From NCBI GenBank assembly GCA_947498595.1, contig CANMKX010000001.1, positions 62,001 to 126,000 on the forward strand: a stretch of 64,000 nucleotides of DNA, written 5' to 3'. The position numbers were made by a program, and so were the translations under genes. Below, in pieces: positions 28,901 through 36,851 of this stretch. A model generated the notes under the pieces. That model saw nothing but the letters and a program-made list of their open reading frames with translations. It did not search any database and was not told the DNA's origin. The DNA comes from an uncultured Aquimarina sp. (GTDB taxonomy: Bacteria > Bacteroidota > Bacteroidia > Flavobacteriales > Flavobacteriaceae). Positions within the stretch are counted from its first letter, which is position 1, and each line of letters starts with the position of its first letter.

Positions 28901-28931
28901 ATCGGTGAATAGTAGATAACTGTAGATGAAT
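28901..28931 (-). promoter_or_regulatory. Shared element A upstream of the receiver/H-NOX operon
   Basis: On the plus strand it reads ATCGGT-N9-ATAACTGT-N-GATGAAT, about 100 bp upstream of the receiver start. Copy B at 31691-31721 has the same blocks and spacing (23 of 31 positions identical) and a similar distance to its gene. On the minus strand the core ACAGTTATC matches 8 of 9 positions of the LytTR half-site consensus, so control by the LytTR regulator is possible but unproven. Confidence 0.5.
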
Positions 28932-28944
28932 AGCATCTCGGTAT

Positions 28945-30960
28945 CTAAAGTTCTTTCTTGAGATTGAAAAAGAAAGTAGTTCCTTTTGTTAATATACTTT
29001 CTAACCAAACGTCTCCATTATAAGAATGTATTATTTTTTTTACAATCGCCAGACCGATACCAGTTGATTCTGTATTTGTTTGTAACGATTGAAACATTTT
29101 AAATATTTTTTGATGGTATTTTTTTTCGATACCAATGCCATTATCTTTTACACTAAAAGTATAATAAGTCCCATGATCTTCATAATCGATTGTAATCAAT
29201 CCTTTTTCTTTATCTATAAATTTAACTGCGTTACTAATTAAATTTTGAAATAATTGGTTAATTTTTGTAATATCAATTTTTAAGGTTGGTAGTGATTTTA
29301 CAATTTGTAAGTTAATATGTTCAGGAATATAAATGGTGTTTTTAATATTTTGAATAACTTCGTTTAAATCAACAGGATCATATATTTTTTTATCTAGATC
29401 AATCTTAGAGTAACTGAGTACTCCATTGATTAATTTTTCCATTTTATAGATGGTGTTTTCTATTAAAGTGATGTGATTATCACCACGTTCTTCAAAAATA
29501 TCATGATAATCTTCTTTTATCCAATTAACCAAAGCATTGATACTTCGTAACGGTGATTTGAGATCATGAGAAACGATGTGTGCGTATTCTTGTAATTCTT
29601 TATTTTTAGTTTGTAGATGGTCTAGTAAATCACTTTTTTGAACTTCAGTTTCTAAAAATCGACGTAAGTTAATTGCACTTTTTAATTGAGAAGCAGCTAG
29701 ATTAGCAATATTAGTTAATGTTTCTAAGTGTGTTTTTGTAAAGTAATTCCTAGAAGAATGTTCAGAGTCTATAATCCCAATAACGACACCATCTGCTACA
29801 ATGGGTACCGTAATTTCTGAAGCTCTAAATTTATCATCAATAATATACCTAGTATCGAGAGCAGTATCGTTTACAATTTCTGCAATACCAGTTTGAGCAA
29901 CTGTTCCTACAATACCTTTTCCAACAGGAATAGTTATTTTGTTTAAAATCTCTCTATCCTTAGGATTTTTATCTCCATAAGCAGCAATCTGTTCTAATTG
30001 TGTTCCCTTGTGATTGAGCATGTAAATGACACAATCTTCAAAACCAAAAAGAGAAATTGCTTTTTGTGTTATCTCCCAAGCAATTTCATGAATATTAGAT
30101 TTACCAATGATAGAAGACATTAAAGAATTAAGTGCTTTAAGCATAGAAGATTCTTGTACTTCTTTGGTTATATCTTCAAGCATAGCAACATGATACAAAT
30201 ATGTACCGATTTCATCTTTAATAATATTAATGCGCACTCGAGCAATTAATAACGATTGGTCTTTTTTTCTATATTTTTGCGTAAAATGAAAATGATTTAT
30301 TTTACCTAGATTCATTTTTTGCATAATCTTTTGAGCGTTTTTTATATCCTCAGGAAAAGAAATATCACCAATAGTTAATGTGCTTAATTCCTCTTCACAA
30401 TACCCTGTGAGATTACAAAAAGTATCGTTTGTCTTTAAAATTTTTCCATTTTTCAGAAAAACAATACCTAGAGAAGAATTTTCTATAACGGTAACTAATT
30501 GCTCCTTTTGTTCATGATAATTTTCTAAGAAAGATTGTTGATCAATTTGATCATTAAAAAGACATTGAAAAGCTATAGGTTTTTGATTAGCATCATATAA
30601 AACAGTAGCTCTAATTAGAATAGAAACTTCCTTTTTCTTTTTAGATTGAATACATATTTTTTGACCAAGGATATGTCCATTCTTTAATAAAGTTCTATAC
30701 AATCTAATGAAAATTGGAAAGGTCTTTTCGCAAATACATCTTTTAATTAAAATTTTGGACCCTTTAATAGCATGTCTAAATAAGTTTAAAGCTTTATCAT
30801 TTACTTGAATAATGTTACCAGAAAGATCTAAAACAAAATAAGCTTCAGAGATATGTTCAAGAATATCATTTGGAATGACCTCATTTTTTATGAAGGCATT
30901 TCTAACTTCTTTTTCTTTTATCGATGATAATCGAGATGCACTTGATAGAATACGGTTCAT
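28945..30960 (-). CDS. Soluble PAS-PAS-GAF histidine kinase
   Basis: Cytoplasmic kinase of 671 residues. Two PAS domains (about 30-145 and 150-275), a GAF domain (about 285-440; IPVGKGIVGTVAQTG, ASEITVPIVADGVVIG), HisKA (YAHIVSHDLKSPLRS) and HATPase (NLISNAVKF, DNGIGIEKK, STGIGLAIVKKI) are recognised. No membrane spans. The second PAS and kinase parts are clearly paralogous to the H-NOX-linked kinase at 26616-27839. It lies 208 bp after the degenerate receiver gene and 144 bp before the intact one, and may belong to either unit. Its signal is unknown. Confidence 0.9.
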   Translation of the reverse strand: MNRILSSASRLSSIKEKEVRNAFIKNEVIPNDILEHISEAYFVLDLSGNIIQVNDKALNLFRHAIKGSKILIKRCICEKTFPIFIRLYRTLLKNGHILGQKICIQSKKKKEVSILIRATVLYDANQKPIAFQCLFNDQIDQQSFLENYHEQKEQLVTVIENSSLGIVFLKNGKILKTNDTFCNLTGYCEEELSTLTIGDISFPEDIKNAQKIMQKMNLGKINHFHFTQKYRKKDQSLLIARVRINIIKDEIGTYLYHVAMLEDITKEVQESSMLKALNSLMSSIIGKSNIHEIAWEITQKAISLFGFEDCVIYMLNHKGTQLEQIAAYGDKNPKDREILNKITIPVGKGIVGTVAQTGIAEIVNDTALDTRYIIDDKFRASEITVPIVADGVVIGIIDSEHSSRNYFTKTHLETLTNIANLAASQLKSAINLRRFLETEVQKSDLLDHLQTKNKELQEYAHIVSHDLKSPLRSINALVNWIKEDYHDIFEERGDNHITLIENTIYKMEKLINGVLSYSKIDLDKKIYDPVDLNEVIQNIKNTIYIPEHINLQIVKSLPTLKIDITKINQLFQNLISNAVKFIDKEKGLITIDYEDHGTYYTFSVKDNGIGIEKKYHQKIFKMFQSLQTNTESTGIGLAIVKKIIHSYNGDVWLESILTKGTTFFFNLKKEL

Positions 30961-31168
30961 ACTGATGTTAAAATTTAATAAATAATAATACTCGGATAAT
31001 AGAAATGCTTGATATATAAGTTGCTACATATCGTTCTTTTTTAATTTAATGACTACAACTCCAGATTTTTTAGAAGTGTATTTTAGAAATAATTTAAGAA
31101 GCATATGTTGTACATTATTTTGACTTTTTGTGAAAAAATTATTCATTTATATATGTTTTTTAGATGGT

Positions 31169-31585
31169 TTAATTTTTGTAAAATTCATTTAATCCCCAAT
31201 AAGCAATCAGATGTTTTATCTTCTCTACATATATCATTGACTCTTCCGGCTTTTCAATATATCCAGAAACTCCAGATTGATAACAAGTGTACATTACATC
31301 TGGATTATTACTTTCAGAAATAACAGTAACTGGTATATGTTTATACAAATCAGTAGTTTTTAATGTCTTTAAAAAAGAAAGATCATTATCAATGGTTTCA
31401 GGAGTGTTAAGACTTAATAAAATGACATCGATTTTACCTTCTTTTTGATTGATAATATCAAGAGCTTCTTTACCTGATGAGGCTTCTAAAACGGTGTGAG
31501 TGTTTTCAAAAGAATTAAACATGTTTCTTAGTTTAGTACGTTCTTTAATATTGTTCTCTACGAGTAAAAATGTAATAACTTCCAT
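31169..31585 (-). CDS. Degenerate single-domain receiver (pseudo-receiver)
   Basis: Receiver-like protein of 138 residues, paralogous to the 28384-28800 receiver; both end in YW-x2-NE. The normal phosphoacceptor Asp is replaced by Ser58 (ILLSLNTPE, codon AGT), and the metal-binding pair is Asn11-Asn12 after Glu10 (LVENN). The switch Ser and conserved Lys (IEKPEE) remain. It cannot be phosphorylated in the usual way and may act as a binding decoy or adaptor. ATG 31585 aligns with the paralogue's start; a frame extension upstream is unlikely to be translated. Confidence 0.88.
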   Translation of the reverse strand: MEVITFLLVENNIKERTKLRNMFNSFENTHTVLEASSGKEALDIINQKEGKIDVILLSLNTPETIDNDLSFLKTLKTTDLYKHIPVTVISESNNPDVMYTCYQSGVSGYIEKPEESMIYVEKIKHLIAYWGLNEFYKN

Positions 31586-31690
31586 AATGTATAATTTTTG
31601 ATTAAGTAAGATTTGGGATTTTACTTTGATGTAAAGTTGAGACAATATCACAGATAATAATAGATTCTTTCGATAGGAGATATGATAAAC

Positions 31691-31721
31691 ATCGGTAGAA
31701 TGACAATAACTGTCGATGAAT
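31691..31721 (-). promoter_or_regulatory. Shared element B upstream of the pseudo-receiver gene
   Basis: ATCGGT-N9-ATAACTGT-N-GATGAAT on the plus strand, the same arrangement as element A (28901-28931), 106 bp before the pseudo-receiver ATG. The minus-strand core ACAGTTATT resembles a LytTR half-site. Shared control of both receiver units is inferred from the conserved spacing. Confidence 0.5.
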
Positions 31722-32079
31722 GAAAAGTATTGTTTTTCAAGTTTTTACGTTTTAAGACTATGGTTTAAGCGTATTGATTTGGTTTTTAGGATAAAGGAAG
31801 AGATGATAAACAAGGATACCGTTCGCTAGAATGATTAATAAATAATAATTTAAAATTTAATTATCATCATTGTACATAATTACAGTTGTTTATAGTGTAT
31901 GAAAATAAATATTGATGTAATATAAATATGAGATTCTGTCTAAATAAAAGCAAATATAATGTTGTAAAACGAATGAACTTTTAATATTAATTTCAAATAA
32001 GATGTTTTTTATAAACACTTTTGTTTGTTGTAAATAAAAGTGTTTGTTTCATAAGATTTAGTTAATATAAAACCTAAAA

Positions 32080-32097
32080 CACTCCAATGTTGGAGTG
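32080..32097. terminator. Orphan terminator-like hairpin
   Basis: CACTCCAA and TTGGAGTG form an 8 bp stem with AAA and TTT flanks. On the minus strand it is followed by TTTTAGGTTTTAT. No annotated gene ends into it on either strand, so it may mark an unrecognised small RNA or a decayed gene. Confidence 0.45.
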
Positions 32098-32392
32098 CTT
32101 TAGATAAATAGAAACAATTACTAACTAGCAATGCCTTCTTTTCCAGAAAGGAGCTTCTTTCCAGCGTAATTCTTGATTGTAATACAATTTTTTATGATGT
32201 AAAAAAGAATATTTTAATCAGATATAATAAAAGTAGAGTAGGAGAAGAGGAATTTAATATCAATTTGGCTATATATTATAAAAACAACTCTTAGTCAAAT
32301 CAAGTATTTACACCTGTAGGATTCTAATATTCATGGTTTTAATTTTGTAAAACGTAAAACAGTTCGTACATAAACCATTACAAAATAAACTC

Positions 32393-33853
32393 ATGAAAAA
32401 ACAAACTCTCATTATTTTAGCTATTGTGCTTGTTGTAGTAACAATAGCTTATTTTGCAACCAGATCTCCAGAAAAAAACAGTGTAATTTCTGATACACCA
32501 ACTATTTCTAATTATGACATAGTTGATAATTCATCAAAAAAAAGTGATTCAATATGTAGTTGTAGCGAATCTTGGTTTAAGAACGGAGTTGTTCTACCTC
32601 CTATTGAAGAAGGTCCTAAAAGTCCTTTTCATAATAATATTACAGTTTCTAATTGTAATTTTCACCAATGGTCATGGCAAAAGTTTTTATGGCTAACTCA
32701 ATTACAACCAAATGGGAAAACATTGTTTGAAAACGATTTAATCAATGTAACTTCTAATATGATTCCAATTCCTGCTTATCAAGGAAACTCATTAGTTCTT
32801 GAATCTGTTGAACAGGCAGCATTTAATGCAATATTAGTTTCTAACCCTAATTTTAATAAAAAAGCAGATACAGTATATTATTCAATTCACGTTGATTCAA
32901 CATTAAAATCTAGTACAAATACTTTTGCACAACAAATAGTAGATGGATCTTTGAGTCGTACTAACACTAAAACATTTCCTGTAGGAGCCTTAGAACTAAA
33001 AGTTTCATGGATCAAAGCATCTTCAATACCAAGTAATCTGCTTTCTAGTTATTATACAACTCAAGCTGTTCTTAAAAATGGAACTGAATATAGTACCGAA
33101 ACAATGGCATTATTAGGAATGCATGTAGTTGGAATTGTTGAAAATCACCCAGAATTTATTTGGGCAACATTTGAGCACAAGAAAATGGCTCCAAAATATG
33201 ATTGGAATACTCAAAAAGTAGCTAGTGCTAAAGAAACGTTGTTTTTTAAAGCAGATACAACTACTTCTATAAACGGAATTATATGGGATACGACTACTAA
33301 AAAACCCGTGATACAAAATCAAGTTTATTCACTTTTTAAGTATGGGGTTCCTAGAACTGTAGGTAATAAATTTATGCCTACCAGTCAAAAAGAACCTCTA
33401 AATTTCACTAATATAGAAACAATTAATGCTTCTGTAGACACTACTATTACCAGTATTTGGAAGAATTATTTTTACAATGGTTCTATTTGGTTAAATACTG
33501 AAGATTATAAAACTACAGAACGACAAGCCCAACTTATCGATTCTTTGGGATACTCTATCTCAAGTGTAATACCAGGAGCTTTAACTAGAGGGTCAACTAA
33601 TGCTTTTAATATTACTATGGAAACCTTTGAACAAACATTTGAAAAAAGCTTTGAAGATATTCATAATTCAAATTTAGCTAATTGTTTTAGTTGTCATAGT
33701 AGTAAAAACTTTTATAATAGTAATTATAAATCTCCATTATACTTAAGCCATATTTTTGAAGGTTATTTACATAAGCTTGATGGAAAAACTAATGAAGAGA
33801 TTGAAATTATGAAAGATAAAGACTTCGATCGTTTATTTTTAAAAAAGAAATAA
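32393..33853 (+). CDS. Membrane-anchored protein with C-terminal c-type heme motif
   Basis: Protein of 486 residues, family not recognised with certainty. A hydrophobic segment at residues 5-21 acts as signal or anchor, followed by a Ser/Lys linker and a Cys-x-Cys (55, 57). The middle is rich in aromatic residues (FHQWSWQKFLWLTQL) and beta-strand-like. Near the end CFSCH (Cys431 to His435) is a canonical c-type heme attachment site, so a periplasmic redox or heme-sensing role is plausible. It is transcribed away from the NO-sensor cluster across an 807 bp gap. Functional connection to that cluster is speculative. Confidence 0.75.
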   Translation: MKKQTLIILAIVLVVVTIAYFATRSPEKNSVISDTPTISNYDIVDNSSKKSDSICSCSESWFKNGVVLPPIEEGPKSPFHNNITVSNCNFHQWSWQKFLWLTQLQPNGKTLFENDLINVTSNMIPIPAYQGNSLVLESVEQAAFNAILVSNPNFNKKADTVYYSIHVDSTLKSSTNTFAQQIVDGSLSRTNTKTFPVGALELKVSWIKASSIPSNLLSSYYTTQAVLKNGTEYSTETMALLGMHVVGIVENHPEFIWATFEHKKMAPKYDWNTQKVASAKETLFFKADTTTSINGIIWDTTTKKPVIQNQVYSLFKYGVPRTVGNKFMPTSQKEPLNFTNIETINASVDTTITSIWKNYFYNGSIWLNTEDYKTTERQAQLIDSLGYSISSVIPGALTRGSTNAFNITMETFEQTFEKSFEDIHNSNLANCFSCHSSKNFYNSNYKSPLYLSHIFEGYLHKLDGKTNEEIEIMKDKDFDRLFLKKK

Positions 33854-33862
33854 AAGACTTAC

Positions 33863-33924
33863 TATATTTATAAAACTGCTTTAACCATACTATTATTTAT
33901 TATTAAAGTAGTTTTATAAATATA
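33863..33924 (+). terminator. Long inverted repeat after the heme-motif gene
   Basis: Arms at 33863-33884 and 33903-33924 pair over 22 bp with a single G-U pair, separated by 18 nt. It starts 10 bp after the stop codon. It lacks a clean T tract, but the stem itself contains TTTTA, so it may act as a terminator or a 3'-end stabiliser. Confidence 0.55.
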
Positions 33925-34214
33925 AAATTGGAAGGCTTAACTTATTAGAATTTAAGACATAAATACACAATTATTCTTTAGCTTTTTTTGATTACTTCAA
34001 CACTATATAAAATCTTAGATTCAGATTAATTAGAAATTATAGGTATAATCAACTTTAAAAGTTAATGTTTTGTTAATATTTATTTTTGTTACCTATAAAT
34101 AGTTACTGTTTTCACCTATCTTCTTTATGTATAATATATTGCATAAAAAATCTTTTATTTGAATACTACGGCTTTAGCAAAATAATTAACTAAATTTTAT
34201 CTAAAATTATTTGT

Positions 34215-34230
34215 TGTGACATATATCACA
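34215..34230. promoter_or_regulatory. CRP/FNR-type palindrome before the LRR gene
   Basis: TGTGA-CATATA-TCACA is an exact match to the two half-sites of the enterobacterial CRP consensus (TGTGA-N6-TCACA). It is centred about 83 bp upstream of ATG 34305. Bacteroidota encode Crp/Fnr-family regulators, but their sites are poorly defined, so function is inferred. Confidence 0.4.
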
Positions 34231-34304
34231 TAGTGACATACTACACTTTTTCTTTCGACAGAAAACATGAAATTTACATCATGATATTAAAAAAATATGT
34301 TGCT

Positions 34305-35390
34305 ATGAAAAAGAATTTACTCATATATATGTTGTTTTTTATTCCATTTGGAATTATTGCACAACAAGGGTATATAAAAATTTCTGACCCTTATTTTGAG
34401 AAAGCATTAGCATCTTATGATGATATTAGTGGTGATTATAAAATTCCGTTTGATGCAGTTTTAAAAATAAAAAATTTAGAGCTTAATGATTATAGAATTA
34501 CGAGTCTTTCAGGAATAGAGAAATTCACTAATCTAGAAACCTTACAATGCAGATTTACCCAAGTATCAAATATTGATATTTCAAAAAATAAAGCACTAAA
34601 AAATTTATTGATCACAAAAAATTTATCATTAAATCAAATAGACTTATCGCATAATACATCCTTAGAAATGGTAGAAGTATCACATACTTATCTATCAGAG
34701 TTAATCTTACCTGTTGAGAATTCTGCGCTGGAATATCTCGACGTATCTTTCAATCCTAACCTTGAAGATTTAGATTTAAGTAATGCTATGTATCTAAAGG
34801 TTTTAGCTTTGGATAACACTGGATTAAACTCATTAGAATATTCTTATAACACATACCTTGAATATTTAAGTGTTTCTGGAAATACTATCACTTCTTTGGA
34901 TGTTTCATTAAATCCTAGGTTAACTGTTTTAGATATCACAAATACTCCTAAACTAAAACAGTTAAATCTTAGAAATGGAAATAATGATAATTTAAGATTA
35001 ATCACAAAACCTAATCAACTTAAATATTCTACTCTAGAATGTGTAATTGTTGATAGTGAAAGTTTGCATAATAAAGCATTTCTCAACACTATTGTTACAG
35101 ATGAGATTATGTCTGCGACTATTTTTGATTGTTCAAAGGAACTTCAAACCAAAAATGCTATTACTGAAGTAGAAACAATTTCTATTTTTCCTAATCCAAC
35201 AACAAACTTTATTACTATTACTAACCAAATCAATAAATCTTATTTATTATTTAGTGTAAGTGGTAAGATTATGAAAACAGGTATTATCAAAAATGATTTT
35301 TTTGAAATTGATTTGAGTAACCTCAGTAAAGGTATTTACTTTTTTAATGTAGGCATGTCAAATACTAAGATACTTAAAAAAACATATTAG
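34305..35390 (+). CDS. Leucine-rich-repeat protein with T9SS sorting domain
   Basis: Secreted protein of 361 residues. ATG 34305 gives a proper signal peptide (MKKNLLIYMLFFIPFGIIAQ); a frame extension of 24 codons upstream is ignored. About eight short leucine-rich repeats follow (LEYLDVSFNPNLEDLDLSN, LTVLDITNTPKLKQLNLRN; roughly residues 60-240). A type A T9SS sorting domain closes the protein (ISIFPNPTTNFITI...LSKGIYFFNV, about 290-361). It would be exported by the type IX system and anchored or released. LRRs suggest protein or glycan binding; the ligand is unknown. Confidence 0.88.
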   Translation: MKKNLLIYMLFFIPFGIIAQQGYIKISDPYFEKALASYDDISGDYKIPFDAVLKIKNLELNDYRITSLSGIEKFTNLETLQCRFTQVSNIDISKNKALKNLLITKNLSLNQIDLSHNTSLEMVEVSHTYLSELILPVENSALEYLDVSFNPNLEDLDLSNAMYLKVLALDNTGLNSLEYSYNTYLEYLSVSGNTITSLDVSLNPRLTVLDITNTPKLKQLNLRNGNNDNLRLITKPNQLKYSTLECVIVDSESLHNKAFLNTIVTDEIMSATIFDCSKELQTKNAITEVETISIFPNPTTNFITITNQINKSYLLFSVSGKIMKTGIIKNDFFEIDLSNLSKGIYFFNVGMSNTKILKKTY

Positions 35391-35419
35391 CCCCAAATCT
35401 ACTATTTGTTTTTATCCAG

Positions 35420-35459
35420 AAACCACTTTATAAATTAATATAAAGTGGTTTCATTTTTT
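35420..35459 (+). terminator. Terminator of the LRR gene
   Basis: Perfect 13 bp arms (AAACCACTTTATA and its complement, loop AATTAA) followed by CATTTTTTA, 30 bp after the stop codon. Confidence 0.9.
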
Positions 35460-35476
35460 ATTCTATACAATTGTAT

Positions 35477-35965
35477 TTATTCCGCTTTTTGATTTACTGC
35501 CATCATTTTTGCAAAATATTGATATAAGTCTCCTTTTGTAATTTGCGCTCCTTCTCTTATCAAAGCAAATTTATCGGCATTTTTATCTTCATTGTATTCT
35601 TTAGTAGCACTAAAAAATTCAACACTATCATCTAATAAATTTTCACGTAACCAATCATATCCTGTTTGTGTTGTTACATCTATAGATTCATCTTTTATTC
35701 TTATAGCAATCAATTGCATTTTTTCATCTCCTAAATGAAATAAATGTATTTGTTGCTTAGAAAAATGCTCTAAAAAACGAACCTTATTAAGAACACCTTC
35801 CCATACTAAATCACTAAAAACATCAATTTCTTCTTCAGCTACTTCGGGTTTGTTTTTCTTAATATCTTCCCATTCTTCTCCAGTTATAGATTGTGTTGCC
35901 AAGAAATTAATAAATTCTTGGTGCATTTCTTCTAATTGTTCTTTGGTGAGTCTTTGATATTTCAT
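35477..35965 (-). CDS. DUF6495 family protein
   Basis: Small acidic cytoplasmic protein of 162 residues, conserved in Flavobacteriia and matching the DUF6495 type from memory (MKYQRLTKEQLEEMHQEFINFLATQ). ATG 35965 is preferred; the longer frame adds 12 residues without family similarity. No membrane segments or catalytic motifs are visible. It is convergent with the LRR gene and followed upstream by another small acidic protein gene. Function is unknown. Confidence 0.75.
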   Translation of the reverse strand: MKYQRLTKEQLEEMHQEFINFLATQSITGEEWEDIKKNKPEVAEEEIDVFSDLVWEGVLNKVRFLEHFSKQQIHLFHLGDEKMQLIAIRIKDESIDVTTQTGYDWLRENLLDDSVEFFSATKEYNEDKNADKFALIREGAQITKGDLYQYFAKMMAVNQKAE

Positions 35966-36080
35966 GATATGTACTTCAAAATTGCGTGCAAAAGTAAACA
36001 TAATCCATTAATCTAGCATTTTAAGATTAAAAAATGTGTCCTTTAAATTTGTGATATAATAGATGTATGGTCCTAACTTA

Positions 36081-36671
36081 TTACCAAAATTTCCACCAAG
36101 GCTTCTTTTTTTCATATTTAAAAAGACCACTTTTAATCAATATCTCTTGAATAGTTTTATCTTTTTTATATTTAACCAACGTATGCAAACACAATTGCTT
36201 TTGACTGTCTGTTAAAAAATCAAAGCTATCTTTTATAAAATTAAGAATTCTATATCTATGATCATCAATTAATCCTATTTTTAAATAAAATTCTAATGCT
36301 AGATTTCCTTTAAATTCGTTATTGTTTTTTAAGATTTCTTCGATTTTTTCAAAGTTTTTATCTTCAAAAATTTCGGCATAGATCGTAGCAAAATCTAAAA
36401 TTGTTTGTTGTATTTCTCTTGATGTCCTTGCATATTGACCTTCATAAAAGTATATCTCAGTAATTTTATCTAAGTCATCCAAAGTCTCAACGTTTTCTCT
36501 AATCGCTTTAAAGATTAATATCATTTTATCTTCTTCGTCATCAGATAATGCTGATAGTTTTTCAGCTGAATCTAAGAGAAAATTGTATAAATCATTATCA
36601 ATATTCTTTTTATGAGTTTCTGCTTTTTCATTCGCAAAATTTAAAAACGCATCTAAATCTTCTTGTGCCAT
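36081..36671 (-). CDS. Hypothetical acidic helical protein
   Basis: 196 residues, not recognised. Predicted to be mostly alpha-helical and acidic, with a basic, aromatic C-terminus (KYEKKKPWWKFW) that could contact a membrane surface. No signal peptide or motif. It stands alone on the minus strand, 115 bp upstream of the DUF6495 gene. Coding status is supported by length, start context and normal base composition. Confidence 0.65.
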   Translation of the reverse strand: MAQEDLDAFLNFANEKAETHKKNIDNDLYNFLLDSAEKLSALSDDEEDKMILIFKAIRENVETLDDLDKITEIYFYEGQYARTSREIQQTILDFATIYAEIFEDKNFEKIEEILKNNNEFKGNLALEFYLKIGLIDDHRYRILNFIKDSFDFLTDSQKQLCLHTLVKYKKDKTIQEILIKSGLFKYEKKKPWWKFW

Positions 36672-36806
36672 ATTTTAATCAAAATTATTACTAATAGGAG
36701 TTTATTATCAACTTCCAATAAAGAGATTAAATATAGTTAATCTTAAGTGTTAGAATGCAATGAATTTATTTTTTTACAAGTATTTATTGTTATTAAAATT
36801 CTATAC

Positions 36807-36843
36807 CTCCTATAGCACTTTTATATATTGAGTGCTATAGGAG
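36807..36843 (-). terminator. Stem-loop after the Oar-like TonB receptor
   Basis: Perfect 13 bp arms (CTCCTATAGCACT and its complement) with an 11 nt loop, just beyond the receptor stop codon. The T-rich stretch on the minus strand comes about 10 nt after the stem (GAATTTT), so termination efficiency is uncertain. Confidence 0.7.
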
Positions 36844-36851
36844 ATTTTAAA

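Larger units (their letters stand above)
31586..32392. other. 807 bp gene-free gap between divergent genes
   Basis: No convincing gene on either strand. It holds shared element B (31691-31721), a terminator-like hairpin (32080-32097) with no gene obviously ending there, and a -7-like TAATTTTG at 32340-32347 ahead of the heme-motif gene. A 31-codon minus-strand frame without ATG ends in a stop near 32120, just before the hairpin, and could be a decayed gene end. The rest is AT-rich. Confidence 0.55.
33854..34304. other. 451 bp gene-free gap
   Basis: Contains a 22 bp AT-rich inverted repeat (33863-33924) directly after the heme-motif gene and a CRP-like palindrome (34215-34230) before the LRR gene. 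Between them is AT-rich sequence with no ORF or structure that I can support. Confidence 0.55.

Noticed and set aside
32120..32215. Minus-strand frame ending in a Lys/Gly-rich peptide near 32120
   Set aside because: No start codon and no recognised homology. Kept only as a possible remnant in the gap entry.
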